Of a stretch of DNA of 64,000 bases, positions 33,659 to 43,261 are shown one piece after another (position 1 is the first letter of the stretch; each line of letters opens with the position of its first letter). The translations under genes and the position numbers were made by a program. The notes under the pieces were generated by a model. It searched no databases. It saw only the letters and a program-made list of their open reading frames with translations, and had not been told where the DNA came from. This stretch comes from Methyloversatilis discipulorum (GTDB lineage: Bacteria; Pseudomonadota; Gammaproteobacteria; Burkholderiales; Rhodocyclaceae): NCBI RefSeq assembly GCF_000385375.1, contig NZ_ARVV01000001.1, forward strand, positions 1,984,001-2,048,000, in the 5' to 3' direction.

Positions 33659-34938
33659 AGTTCTTCTCCGATCATGCGTTCCACGTCCGCGAGCCGCGCC
33701 TGTCCCTCGGCCTGCGCGCGGATCAGGCTCTGTCGTGCCTGACGGATCTGCCGTAGCGCGTCGATCAGGGTCGAGAAGTCGACGCGGCCTGCTTCGTATC
33801 CGGCCAGTGCCGAACGGAACGTCAGTTCGGCCTGCGGCAACAGCGTGCCGCGCGTCAGCTCCTCCGTACGGCGGGCACTGTCCAGCGCTGCGGTGGCTTC
33901 CGCGATCTCGCCCATCAACAGGTTCTCGGCCGACAGCTGTCTTGCGCGTGCGGCGGAAACCATCGCTTCCGATTCGCGTTCCTGTGCCCGGCGCGTGTCC
34001 TGTTGAAGGGGAATGTTCAGTTCGACCATCACCTCCCACTCCTTCACCGCGTTGTCGTACTGAATGGGCGAGACGCCGAAGGTGAAATCCGGATAGCGAT
34101 TGCGATAGGCCAGCTCCCGGCTTTTTTCCGCCGCCTGAAGACGGGCGATCTCCACGGAAAGCAGCGGGTTGGACCGGCGTGCCCGGCCTTCCAGAGCGCC
34201 CGCTTCGAGCCGCGAGGGGTCGGGCAGGGGGCGCAGGTGATCCGGGTCGGCGAGAGGCGCCCGGGCAGGACGCGCGGCAAGCGCGTTGATCCGGGCTTCC
34301 AGCTGCTGCTGCTCCGCAACCAGCACCCGTCTCTCGTTGTGCAGCCCTGTCTGTTCGATCTGCGCGCGGATGACGTCCTGCTGGGGTGCCAGACCATTCG
34401 CGTACCGGGTAAGTGCCAGATGTTCAAGGCGCTTCGCCAGTTCCAGGATCTCGTCGGTCAGGCGCGCATTCCGATGTACGAAATACCGTTGCGCAAAGCT
34501 CGTCTTGATGCGCGCGGCCACGTCGTTCCAGCTGACGAGTGCCCGTCCGCGCGCGCCCTCGGCCTCGAATTCTGCGACCTGCTTCTTCAGGTCGCGCTTG
34601 CCGAACCAGGGAACGTCCTGCATCACCAGATAGCGGGTGCTGCCGACCTGGCCGGGAATGAGGGTCGGACTCCGTTCACCCATGCGCGTGATGTCGCGAA
34701 ATTCGGTTCTCAGCCTCGGGTCCGGCAGTGCGCCTGCGGGCGTCACCCGCTCCGCTGCGGCCTCCGCTTCATAAAGCATGGCGAGGTATTCGGGGTTCTG
34801 CTCGCGAGCAAGGCGCAGAAGGCTGTCAACGCTCGCGCCAGGTACGTCCGCGGCGGACGGGGCGGCCAGCAGCGATGTGCTGCACGCGATCATCAGTGCC
34901 GTAGAAAGCCTCCCGATCTGTCTGCGCCAGGTATTCAT
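33655..34938 (-). CDS. cusC: CusC/TolC-like outer-membrane efflux protein
   Basis: The 427-residue protein has a signal peptide (LMIACSTSLLAAPSAADVPG) and two OEP-type alpha-helical repeats (LLRLAREQNPEYLAMLYEAEA; LLPQAELTFRSALAGYEAGRVDFSTLIDALR). Trimers form the outer-membrane tunnel of the Cus efflux system. It lacks a lipobox Cys at the expected site. It is the first gene of cusCBA and follows the cytochrome c gene by 39 nt. Confidence 0.9.
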   Translation of the reverse strand: MNTWRRQIGRLSTALMIACSTSLLAAPSAADVPGASVDSLLRLAREQNPEYLAMLYEAEAAAERVTPAGALPDPRLRTEFRDITRMGERSPTLIPGQVGSTRYLVMQDVPWFGKRDLKKQVAEFEAEGARGRALVSWNDVAARIKTSFAQRYFVHRNARLTDEILELAKRLEHLALTRYANGLAPQQDVIRAQIEQTGLHNERRVLVAEQQQLEARINALAARPARAPLADPDHLRPLPDPSRLEAGALEGRARRSNPLLSVEIARLQAAEKSRELAYRNRYPDFTFGVSPIQYDNAVKEWEVMVELNIPLQQDTRRAQERESEAMVSAARARQLSAENLLMGEIAEATAALDSARRTEELTRGTLLPQAELTFRSALAGYEAGRVDFSTLIDALRQIRQARQSLIRAQAEGQARLADVERMIGEEL

Positions 34939-34977
34939 ACGTTCTGTTCTCCGCAGCGTGCCGTCGCTCGGCAGCCA

Positions 34978-35604
34978 TCAATGCCGATGGTCGTGCGTGC
35001 CATGGTCATGCTCTGGTGGCGCGACGGGTCCCGTCTCGAGCTCATGGGGTGACGTCGAGTGATTGATGCCGCGATGCGAATGCCCGTCGCTGGCAGCGAC
35101 GGCGCGCCGATAACCGTCTGCCGACAGGCCGGGCAGCACGCGCAGGAACGCCACCAGGTCCCAGATCGCTGCATCCTCCATGCCGCCCTTTGACCAGGCC
35201 GGCATTCCGGATCCCTTGATGCCGTGTTTGATGATCCAGAAACTGCGTGCGTCCTCGTCTCGAACGCCCTCCCGAGGCTTGGAAAGATCCGGCGGGGCGG
35301 GATAGAGCCCGCGCCGCAGCTCGCCTTCCTCCTGCCCTGGAGACAGATGACAGCCGACGCACATGGCGTCGTAGTTACCGGCTGCGCGACGGGCCCGTTC
35401 CGGATCATCGAGGTCGGCGGGAGGGGCCACCCGGGCTGAGCGGACAGCCACGGAGCGCTCGCGCGCCCATGCGATGAGCTCGTAGGTGGTTTCGCCGTGC
35501 GGGCGGTCCGCGGCGAAATCGGGGAGACCGAGCTGTATGGCGGCCAGCGCGGAAAGTGCCATCAAAATGAGCACGATCAGCGCGCCGACAAGGATGTTCT
35601 TCAT
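34978..35604 (-). CDS. membrane-anchored cytochrome c with His-rich tail
   Basis: The 208-residue protein has one N-terminal helix (LVGALIVLILMALSALAAI) and a single class I c-type domain with heme site CVGCH and a downstream GSGMPAWS methionine ligand. The C-terminal 40 residues are histidine-rich (SDGHSHRGINHS, EHDHGTHDHRH). It is probably a periplasmic electron carrier or copper-binding redox protein. It is the first gene of the minus-strand copper transcript, divergent from cusRS. Confidence 0.8.
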   Translation of the reverse strand: MKNILVGALIVLILMALSALAAIQLGLPDFAADRPHGETTYELIAWARERSVAVRSARVAPPADLDDPERARRAAGNYDAMCVGCHLSPGQEEGELRRGLYPAPPDLSKPREGVRDEDARSFWIIKHGIKGSGMPAWSKGGMEDAAIWDLVAFLRVLPGLSADGYRRAVAASDGHSHRGINHSTSPHELETGPVAPPEHDHGTHDHRH

Positions 35605-35671
35605 CTGCCCAGTCCGAGTTATCCGGTGGCGTGATTCTTCCCCGGCCGGGGTAACGGGACCCTGACTCTCC

Positions 35672-35689
35672 GATTACATTTCCGTAATC
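35672..35689. promoter_or_regulatory. candidate CusR operator between divergent copper transcripts
   Basis: The sequence GATTACATTTCCGTAATC is an inverted repeat (GATTAC, 6 nt, GTAATC). It lies in the 148-nt gap between the cytochrome c gene (minus) and cusR (plus) and matches the cop-box form seen at 28878-28893. It is placed to control both the cytochrome c-cusCBA transcript and cusRS. Confidence 0.65.
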
Positions 35690-35752
35690 TCGCGGATACG
35701 TCGCCCTCAACTGTGCAGGATGACGGTTCAGGAAAATGATGAGAGCGCTGCC

Positions 35753-36430
35753 ATGAAGATTCTCGTTGTCGAAGACGAACCCAAGACCGGTGACTATCTG
35801 CGGCAGGGCCTGGTGGAAGCGAGCTTTGTCGTGGATCTCGCGCGCGACGGCCTGGACGGCCTGCACCTTGCCCTGACCGAGAGCTACGATCTGGCCATAC
35901 TGGACGTGATGCTTCCCGGGATTGACGGCTGGCAGATACTGCAGGGCATTCGCGGTGCAGGTAAGAACATGCCGGTCCTGTTCCTGACTGCGCGCGACGC
36001 CGTGGATGACCGGGTTAAGGGGCTGGAGGCGGGCGCCGACGACTATCTGGTGAAGCCCTTTGCGTTCTCCGAGCTGCTGGCCCGGGTCCGCACGCTGTTG
36101 CGCCGGGGCGGCGCGAGCATGGAGTCCGGCCAACTGCGCGCGGCCGACCTGGAGCTCGACCTGATGCGCCGCCGCGTGACCCGCTCCGGCGTCAGAATCG
36201 ATCTCACGGCAAAAGAATTTGCGCTGCTCGAGCTGCTGCTTCGACGGCAAGGCGAGGTGCTGCCGCGCTCGCTCATCGCGTCACAGGTGTGGGACATGAA
36301 CTTCGATAGCGATACCAACGTCATCGAAGTCGCGGTGCGCCGCTTGCGTGCAAAGGTGGACGAAGGATTCGATCGGAAGCTGATTCATACCGTGCGCGGC
36401 ATGGGCTATGTGCTGGAGGTCGACGCGTGA
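35753..36430 (+). CDS. cusR: copper-responsive OmpR-family response regulator
   Basis: The 225-residue protein has a receiver domain ([16 protein letters not shown], phosphoacceptor Asp in [14 protein letters not shown], Thr/Ala switch LFLTARD, Lys in [16 protein letters not shown]) and an OmpR-type winged helix ending [10 protein letters not shown]. The pattern is that of CusR/CopR/IrlR metal regulators. ATG 35753 (MKILVVED) is preferred over an ATG 33 nt upstream. It ends in an ATGA overlap with cusS. Confidence 0.92.
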   Translation: MKILVVEDEPKTGDYLRQGLVEASFVVDLARDGLDGLHLALTESYDLAILDVMLPGIDGWQILQGIRGAGKNMPVLFLTARDAVDDRVKGLEAGADDYLVKPFAFSELLARVRTLLRRGGASMESGQLRAADLELDLMRRRVTRSGVRIDLTAKEFALLELLLRRQGEVLPRSLIASQVWDMNFDSDTNVIEVAVRRLRAKVDEGFDRKLIHTVRGMGYVLEVDA

Positions 36431-37833
36431 GCGCATTGCTGCGGCGGTCGATGACCTTGCGTCTGACACTGCTTTTCGCGGTCCTGTCGACGTCGGTGCT
36501 GCTGGTCCTGGGACTGCTGATCGGGGTCCTGGTCGAGCGGCATTTCGAGGAGATCGACAGGGCGCTCATCGGTGGCAAGGTCGAACTCCTTACGCAGGCG
36601 CTGCGGAGAGTGCGCAACGAGGACGAACTGAAGGCTCTTCCGGAGCAGCTGGATCACGCCCTGGTCGGGCATCACGGACTGATCGTCATCGTCCGGGCTC
36701 CCGACGGCCAGACGATCTATCGATCGGCGGACGGGTCATTTCCATCCGAAGTACTTGCGGTGGGGCAGCGCCCGACAGACCCGTACCGCCTTTGGGAGGA
36801 CGGTGCCGGGCGGCATTACCGGGGCCTGGCGGTCCAGGCGCCGACGGCGATCGAGGGGCTTGCCCCGGCCGTCCTCGGTATCGCGGTGGATATGACGCAG
36901 CACGAGCTGTTCATGCGTTCGTTCGAGTGGGCACTATGGTCCCTGGTCGGTCTTGCAGCCCTGATGTCCGGAGGACTGGGCTGGATCGCTGCCCGCCGCG
37001 GTCTGCATCCCCTTCGCGAGATCAGCCGGCGCGCCGCCAGCATCACTGCGGATCACCTGGATCAACGGCTTCCGGTGGCGTCCATTCCCGCCGAACTCGC
37101 CGATGTCGTCAGTAACCTGAACGACATGCTTGCCCGGCTGGAAGCATCCTTCCACCGGCTTGCCGATTTCTCTTCTGACCTCGCTCACGAGATACGCACT
37201 CCCGTCAGCAATGTGCTGACGCAGACCCAGGTGACACTGTCGCGCGCGCGCTCGATAGAGGAGTACCAGGATGTCCTTGCCTCGAACGCCGAGGAGTTCG
37301 AACGTCTGTCGCGAATGATCGCCGACATGCTCTTCCTCGCGAAGTCGGACAACCAGCTGCTTGTACCGCAGCGTGAAGACGTGGATCTGCGAGCCGAGAT
37401 CGATAGCGTCATCGAGTTCTACGAACCGCTGATTGATGAGAAATCGATCGATCTCACTTTCACCGGTGCGGCCCGGGTATCCGGAGATCGGCTGATGCTG
37501 CGCCGTCTCGTTAACAACCTGCTCTCGAACGCGGTGCGGCATACGCAGGCTCATGGCCGGATCACGATCGACGTACGGCCGGCAGACGCGGACTGCGTCG
37601 AGCTCAGTGTGGAGAACACCGGTGACGCAATTCCTGAGGATGACCTGTCACGGATCTTCGAGCGCTTCTACCGCGTGGATGCGTCACGCAGGAGGTTCAG
37701 TGACGGCGCGGGTCTCGGTCTGGCGATATCGAAAGCCATCGTTCGTGCCCATGGAGGAGAGATCTCTGCCGTTTCAGGGCAGGATCACGTCACGCTCAAA
37801 GCCACTCTGCCAACGCACCGCCCCCAGCCCTGA
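36427..37833 (+). CDS. cusS: heavy-metal sensor histidine kinase
   Basis: The 468-residue inner-membrane kinase has two helices flanking a periplasmic sensor domain (about residues 35-175). A HAMP linker ([15 protein letters not shown]) leads to the phosphorylation motif [15 protein letters not shown], and the ATPase has N ([12 protein letters not shown]), G1 and G2 boxes ([14 protein letters not shown]). It senses periplasmic Cu/Ag and phosphorylates CusR. The 14-nt gap to the convergent regulator gene has no obvious terminator. Confidence 0.92.
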   Translation: MSALLRRSMTLRLTLLFAVLSTSVLLVLGLLIGVLVERHFEEIDRALIGGKVELLTQALRRVRNEDELKALPEQLDHALVGHHGLIVIVRAPDGQTIYRSADGSFPSEVLAVGQRPTDPYRLWEDGAGRHYRGLAVQAPTAIEGLAPAVLGIAVDMTQHELFMRSFEWALWSLVGLAALMSGGLGWIAARRGLHPLREISRRAASITADHLDQRLPVASIPAELADVVSNLNDMLARLEASFHRLADFSSDLAHEIRTPVSNVLTQTQVTLSRARSIEEYQDVLASNAEEFERLSRMIADMLFLAKSDNQLLVPQREDVDLRAEIDSVIEFYEPLIDEKSIDLTFTGAARVSGDRLMLRRLVNNLLSNAVRHTQAHGRITIDVRPADADCVELSVENTGDAIPEDDLSRIFERFYRVDASRRRFSDGAGLGLAISKAIVRAHGGEISAVSGQDHVTLKATLPTHRPQP

Positions 37834-37847
37834 CGCCGGCGCACAGT

Positions 37848-38963
<1,116 letters not shown>

Positions 38964-38983
38964 CGGGCAGGGCGTGGTCGGAT

Positions 38984-39988
38984 TCAGCGGCGGGTGACGA
39001 TCTGGTCGTAGATGCCGCCGTCGGCGAAGTGCGTCTTCTGCACCGCATCCCAGCCGCCCAGCTTCGCCTCGACCGTGAATGTGTTCACCGGCGGGAACCG
39101 CTTGGCGTACTTCTTCAGCGCCGCCTCGCTGCGCGGGCGGAAGTGGTGACGGGCAATGATGTCCTGGCCTTCGGCCGAGTACAGGTACTGCAGATAGGCC
39201 TCCGCCTGCCTGCGGGTGGCGCGCTTGTCGACCACCTTGTCGACCACGGCCACCGGGGCGGCCGCCTCGATTGACAGCGACGGATAGACGATGTCGAACT
39301 GGTCGCCGCCGAGTTCCTTGTCCAGCAGCACCGCCTCGTTCTCGAAGGTGACCAGAACGTCGCCGATGCCGCGCTGGGTGAAGGTGGTGGTGGCGCCGCG
39401 GCCACCGCCGTCGAGCACCGGCACGTTGGCGAACAGCTTGCTGACGAAGTCCTTCGCCGCCGCCTCGTCGTTCGCCTTGTTCAGTGCATAGCCCCAGGCG
39501 GCGAGGTAGGTGTAGCGGCCGTTGCCCGAGGTTTTCGGGTTGGGCACGATCACCTGCAGACCGGCGCGGGTGAGATCGGACCAGTCCTTGATCGCCTTCG
39601 GATTGCCCTTGCGCACCAGGAAAACGGTGGTGGTCGTGTAGGGCGTGGCGTCGTTCGGCAGGCGCTTGCGCCAGTCGGCCGACACCAGGCTGTTCTTCAC
39701 CAGGATGTCGATGTCCGGCGACTGGTTCATCGTCACCACGTCGGCTTCCAGCCCGCCGATCACGGCGCCGGCCTGCTTGCTCGATCCGCCGTGCGACTGG
39801 TTCAGCGTCAGCGTTTCGCCCGACAGCGTTTTCCAGTGTGCGGCGAAGGCCGGGTTGATGTCCTTGTACAGTTCGCGCGACACGTCGTAGCTCACGTTGA
39901 GCAGCGTGGTCTGCGCCTGCGCCGGCAGTACGACGGCGGCGAGGGCGAGCAGGGCGGCGGAAATCAGGTGGGTGAGGCGGGTGTGCAT
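38984..39988 (-). CDS. sbp: periplasmic sulfate-binding protein
   Basis: The 334-residue protein has a signal peptide (LISAALLALAAVVLPAQAQ) and the sulfate-binding signatures LLNVSYDVSRELYKDIN, NQSHGGSSKQAGAVI and NPKTSGNGRYTYLAAW. It captures sulfate (or thiosulfate) for CysTWA, whose genes are 25 kb away. ATG 39988 begins the signal peptide; the open frame upstream is not signal-like. A strong operator copy lies 55-80 nt upstream. Confidence 0.94.
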   Translation of the reverse strand: MHTRLTHLISAALLALAAVVLPAQAQTTLLNVSYDVSRELYKDINPAFAAHWKTLSGETLTLNQSHGGSSKQAGAVIGGLEADVVTMNQSPDIDILVKNSLVSADWRKRLPNDATPYTTTTVFLVRKGNPKAIKDWSDLTRAGLQVIVPNPKTSGNGRYTYLAAWGYALNKANDEAAAKDFVSKLFANVPVLDGGGRGATTTFTQRGIGDVLVTFENEAVLLDKELGGDQFDIVYPSLSIEAAAPVAVVDKVVDKRATRRQAEAYLQYLYSAEGQDIIARHHFRPRSEAALKKYAKRFPPVNTFTVEAKLGGWDAVQKTHFADGGIYDQIVTRR

Positions 39989-40042
39989 GATGGCTCCGTT
40001 GGGATCGAAGGCACGCAGCCTAGGCAGTCGGGCCGGGCGCGT

Positions 40043-40068
40043 GAACCAACAAGAAACGATGTGCTTAT
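40043..40068 (-). promoter_or_regulatory. candidate sulfur-regulon operator upstream of sbp
   Basis: On the minus strand this is ATAAGC, 14 nt, TGGTTC, one of the two best copies of the motif. It begins at the stop codon of the EAL gene and ends 54 nt before the sbp start, so sbp-sfnR should have its own promoter here. Confidence 0.65.
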
Positions 40069-40898
40069 CAGGGATTCGGGAATGCCGTCCTGCCGGTCGC
40101 TCGTCGCGCGGCCGGCGCGACGGGGTGGCCGAGCGCGTAGCCCTGGCCGAGGCGAACCCCGGCTGCGCGTACCCGGGCCAGTGCCGCCTCGCTGCCGATG
40201 CGCTGCACGATGAGTTCGATGCCATGACGGGCGCAGGTCTTCGCGTGCTGCGCCAGGTCGCGCAGCGTGTCGTCGCGGCCGGCGTCGAGCTTGACGAAGT
40301 CCGGCCGTACGTGACGCACCAGTTCGTCCAGCTGGCCTGCGTTCAGCAGGTTCACGCCGATGCGGTATCCGTTGTAGCGGTAGTTGAGCATCACGTAGGC
40401 CAGCATGGCGAAGTCACTGGTCATCGCGTCCGGTGATTCGATCACCACCTTGCGGCGCTCGATGTTCAGTGCCGACAGCACGCGTCCGAAGGCGCTGCCG
40501 TGGTCCTCGCCGACGGCCAGCATCAGGCGGCCATGGACGTTCAGGAAGAGACTTCCGGTCTCGTCGGCACGGCCGAAGTAGTTCAGCACGTGCAGCGTGC
40601 GGCACAGCCGGTCGAGTTCGATCAGCGCATCGTCGCCGGCGGCGTTGGCGAACAGGTTCCACGGCGACAGGTCGCCGCCGGTGGCGTCGAAGGAACGGAT
40701 GAAGGCTTCGTGGCCGATCCGCGTGCCGTCGTCCAGCCTTTGTACCGGCTGGAAAACCGAAGACAGGCTGCTGTGCATGAAACGCCCGGCGACGTGACCG
40801 TCGGGCGTCGTCCACAAGGGGTGATGCCCGTCGGCATCGCGGGGTAGGGTATGCAGGTAGCGCTCGAGCGCCGAGCGGCTGGCGTCGACGGTGTTCAT
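40068..40898 (-). CDS. degenerate EAL-domain protein, probably catalytically inactive
   Basis: The 276-residue protein is an EAL fold without membrane segments. Several catalytic positions are lost: DDFGxG is replaced by VNLLNAG, the LxEGVE glutamate by IVQRIGSE, and the E of the third motif lies in VIESPDAM. The EAL motif itself reads EAF, and KLD and QGY remain. It may bind c-di-GMP or a protein partner instead of hydrolysing. ATG 40898 has a GGAG site; an upstream ATG at 40937 overlaps the preceding small gene. It lies under the operator at 41117-41142. Confidence 0.8.
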   Translation of the reverse strand: MNTVDASRSALERYLHTLPRDADGHHPLWTTPDGHVAGRFMHSSLSSVFQPVQRLDDGTRIGHEAFIRSFDATGGDLSPWNLFANAAGDDALIELDRLCRTLHVLNYFGRADETGSLFLNVHGRLMLAVGEDHGSAFGRVLSALNIERRKVVIESPDAMTSDFAMLAYVMLNYRYNGYRIGVNLLNAGQLDELVRHVRPDFVKLDAGRDDTLRDLAQHAKTCARHGIELIVQRIGSEAALARVRAAGVRLGQGYALGHPVAPAARRATGRTAFPNP

Positions 40899-40933
40899 GT
40901 GTTTCTCCGTGAGGGGCGACAGGCGCGTCAGGC

Positions 40934-41083
40934 TCATTCGAGCAACAGCCAGGTGCGATAGAGCAGGGCGAGGCCGAAGGCGAACACGACCGCTGCCAGC
41001 AGCTTGTCGCCGAGCGGAAGCGGTTCGTGGCGGTCGGGGCGCTTTTCGGGCCGGCGCAGCCGGCGGGGTCCGGGGGCATTCAT
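40934..41083 (-). CDS. small single-helix membrane protein
   Basis: The 49-residue protein is basic at its N-terminus (GPRRLRRPEKRPDRHEP) and has one C-terminal helix (LLAAVVFAFGLALLYRTWLL). The ATG at 41083 is 33 nt downstream of a sulfur-regulon operator, and the stop overlaps a possible start of the EAL gene (ATGA). I know no family. It may anchor or regulate a partner at the inner membrane. Confidence 0.55.
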   Translation of the reverse strand: MNAPGPRRLRRPEKRPDRHEPLPLGDKLLAAVVFAFGLALLYRTWLLLE

Positions 41084-41116
41084 GGCGACCAATCTAGGGG
41101 GCGCGCCCGCCACATC

Positions 41117-41142
41117 CAACCAATTAATCCTGCAGAGCTTAT
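41117..41142 (-). promoter_or_regulatory. candidate sulfur-regulon operator between the EAL unit and the encapsulin locus
   Basis: On the minus strand this is ATAAGC, 14 nt, TGGTTG, with TGCAGGATTAA inside. It lies in the 257-nt gap between the minus-strand small membrane protein and the plus-strand rhodanese gene and could serve both. On the plus strand of the same gap, GCAAAGC (41167) and TTGGTT (41201) recur with a longer spacer, perhaps a second degenerate site. Confidence 0.6.
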
Positions 41143-41340
41143 GCGCGCCGCCTTAGCGGATTTCGCGCAAAGCATTCCCTGCATTCGATCTGAAATTCAA
41201 TTGGTTTGTGGGTGCCCGGCCGGCCGATAGATTGGCGTCACCGGGAGCGACGCCCTTGCGTCGGCCCGGCGCCGGCCGATGCCGGGACCGCCTGGGAGGC
41301 GGCGCATCGCCGGTGTCGTCACGCCGAGGAGGAAATAATC

Positions 41341-41835
41341 ATGACTGCTGCGACCGCGGACGCCCTTGCGTCCTCACCCCGTGCTGCTGTGCTCGACGCA
41401 CCGCCGCTCTCGATTGCCCGCGAACGTGCGGAGCACGACGCGCTCCTGTACGCCGGCGGCATCACGCCGGACCAGGCCTGGGCGCTGGTATCGGCCGGCG
41501 ACGCCGTACTGGTGGATGTCCGCACGGCGGAGGAACGCAAGTTCGTCGGCCACGTACCGGGCAGCGTCCACGTGGCGTGGGCGACCGGTACATCGATGAC
41601 GCGCAATCCGCGCTTCGTGAAGGAACTGGAAGCCAAGGTCGGCAAAGACGCCGTCCTCCTTCTGTTGTGCCGCAGCGGCAAGCGTTCGGCCGCCGCCGCC
41701 GAGGCGGCAGCGAAAGCCGGCTTCCGTCATGTGTTCAACGTGCTCGAAGGTTTCGAGGGCGAACTGAGCACCGACGGCCAGCGGCGCAACAGCGGCGGCT
41801 GGGTGGTCAGCGGCCTGCCCTGGCAGCAGGACTGA
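41341..41835 (+). CDS. rhodanese-like sulfurtransferase of the encapsulin locus
   Basis: The 164-residue protein has one rhodanese domain (GITPDQAWALVSAGDAVLVD, GHVPGSVHVAW) with the active-site loop LCRSGKRS, whose Cys carries persulfide. An N-terminal 35-residue extension precedes it. A strong GGAGG ribosome site fixes ATG 41341. Rhodanese genes accompany many family 2A encapsulins, where they may feed or empty the sulfur store made by the cysteine desulfurase cargo. Confidence 0.88.
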   Translation: MTAATADALASSPRAAVLDAPPLSIARERAEHDALLYAGGITPDQAWALVSAGDAVLVDVRTAEERKFVGHVPGSVHVAWATGTSMTRNPRFVKELEAKVGKDAVLLLLCRSGKRSAAAAEAAAKAGFRHVFNVLEGFEGELSTDGQRRNSGGWVVSGLPWQQD

Positions 41836-41890
41836 TGCGCGGCGGTCGCCGTCGCGGCCGCCTTCTTCATCCCCGCAACGGAGATCCCGA

Positions 41891-42856
41891 ATGACTTTGA
41901 AGAAGGGCGGCCTCACGAGGGCCACGGAATCTGAAGGCGCGTGGCAGCTGGACCGCATCGTGTCCGAGCTGCGTGACATCCGCACACGCTGGCGCGGCGC
42001 GCAGCAGCGTACGACCGAATGCGGCGCGCGCGAATTTCCGTCGCGCGAGGCCTTGCGCGACATCGCCGAGGCGCTGTGCGGCGCGCTGTTCCCGATGCGG
42101 CTCGGCCCGTCCGATCTGCATCAGGAGAGCGAGGATTTCTACATCGGCTACACGCTGGACGCCGCGCTCAACGCCCTGCTGCACCAGGTGCGGCTGGAAC
42201 TGCGCTACGACGCGCGCCGCGCGGCATCGCCGCAGGCTGACGTCGACCTGCTGGCGCGAGCCATCGTCGCCGAATTCGCACTGTCGCTGCCCGGCCTGCG
42301 CGCGCTGCTCGACACCGATGTGCTGGCCGCCTACCAGGGCGACCCGGCGGCGCGCAGTGTCGACGAGGTGCTGCTGTGCTACCCCGGCGTGCTCGCAGTC
42401 ATCCATCACCGCATCGCGCACAAGCTGTACGCGCTGGGCGTGCCGCTGGTCGCACGCATCATTTCCGAGGCGGCGCACTCGAGCACCGGCATCGACATCC
42501 ACCCGGGAGCGCAGATTGGCGCCGGCTTCTTCATCGATCACGGCACCGGTGTCGTGATCGGCGAAACCGCGGTAATCGGCGAGCGCGTGCGGCTCTACCA
42601 GGCGGTCACGCTGGGCGCCAAGCGCTTCCCGGCAGACGAGGTTGGCACGTTGCAGAAAGGGCTGCCGCGTCATCCGGTGGTCGAGGACGACGTGGTCATC
42701 TACGCCGGGGCCACGATACTGGGCCGCGTCACGATAGGACGCGGTTCCACGATAGGCGGCAATGTGTGGCTCACGCGCAGCGTGCCGCCCGGCAGCCAGG
42801 TCACGCAGGCCAATTCACAGAACGTGCCGGTCGCGGCGGAACTGGTCGAGCCATGA
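41891..42856 (+). CDS. serine O-acetyltransferase (EpsC/CysE type)
   Basis: The 321-residue enzyme has a helical N-terminal domain (residues 1-170) and a left-handed hexapeptide-repeat domain (HPGAQIGAGFFIDHGTGVVIG, VTIGRGSTIGGNVWL). The conserved catalytic region includes HRIAHKLY and IDHGTGVVIGETA. It makes O-acetylserine from serine and acetyl-CoA for cysteine synthesis. Family 2A encapsulin loci often carry this gene, linking cysteine supply to cysteine desulfurase. It overlaps the XRE gene by 4 nt. Confidence 0.9.
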   Translation: MTLKKGGLTRATESEGAWQLDRIVSELRDIRTRWRGAQQRTTECGAREFPSREALRDIAEALCGALFPMRLGPSDLHQESEDFYIGYTLDAALNALLHQVRLELRYDARRAASPQADVDLLARAIVAEFALSLPGLRALLDTDVLAAYQGDPAARSVDEVLLCYPGVLAVIHHRIAHKLYALGVPLVARIISEAAHSSTGIDIHPGAQIGAGFFIDHGTGVVIGETAVIGERVRLYQAVTLGAKRFPADEVGTLQKGLPRHPVVEDDVVIYAGATILGRVTIGRGSTIGGNVWLTRSVPPGSQVTQANSQNVPVAAELVEP

Positions 42857-43146
42857 CAGCCCGGCACGGAAGGCCGACGCCACCTCTGGCCGAGGCGCTG
42901 ACGCGCCGCTTCGGCCGTGCGGTGCGGCGGACGCGCGAATTGCGCGGCTGGTCGCAGGAGGTACTGGCTGAGCGCGCCGAACTCAATCGCTCCTACCTCG
43001 GCGAGGTCGAGCGCGGCAGCGCGATGCCCTCGCTCGCCACGGTGGTCAAGCTCGCGCTGGCGCTCGAATTGCCGGCCGGCGATCTGCTCGACGGCTGCGA
43101 ACGCATGGACGAGCTGCCAGCTGCCGTGCAGCACACGATCGCCTGA
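42853..43146 (+). CDS. XRE-family helix-turn-helix regulator
   Basis: The 97-residue protein is almost entirely one XRE DNA-binding domain (FGRAVRRTRELRGWSQEVLA, LNRSYLGEVERGSAMPSLAT, LALALELPAGDLL). The ATG at 42853 overlaps the serine acetyltransferase stop (ATGA). It lies directly before the encapsulin promoter region and may act there; a perfect palindrome, GGCTATAGCC, is 26 nt downstream of its stop. Confidence 0.85.
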   Translation: MTARHGRPTPPLAEALTRRFGRAVRRTRELRGWSQEVLAERAELNRSYLGEVERGSAMPSLATVVKLALALELPAGDLLDGCERMDELPAAVQHTIA

Positions 43147-43171
43147 ACGGACGGACGACGAACCGATTGGT

Positions 43172-43219
43172 GGCTATAGCCGGTTGAATGCCGCATAGAA
43201 GAAATAGATATTTGCTTAG
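43172..43219 (+). promoter_or_regulatory. encapsulin upstream region: palindrome and weak sulfur operator
   Basis: Two elements sit in the 115-nt gap before the shell gene. GGCTATAGCC at 43172-43181 is a perfect 10-bp palindrome inside a wider AACCG...CGGTT frame, a plausible XRE operator. At 43194-43219, reading on the minus strand, CTAAGC, 14 nt, TCTATG matches the left half and AT-rich centre of the cysT operator, including CTAAGCAAAT. The shell gene has an AGGAG ribosome site further down. Confidence 0.4.
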
Positions 43220-43261
43220 CAGTTTTTCGCATAAACAACCTCCCCTTGCTAGGAGCCTTTC

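Noticed and set aside
37834-37847. terminator between cusS and the sigma-54 activator
   Set aside because: The gap is 14 nt and holds no stem with a T-run on either strand.
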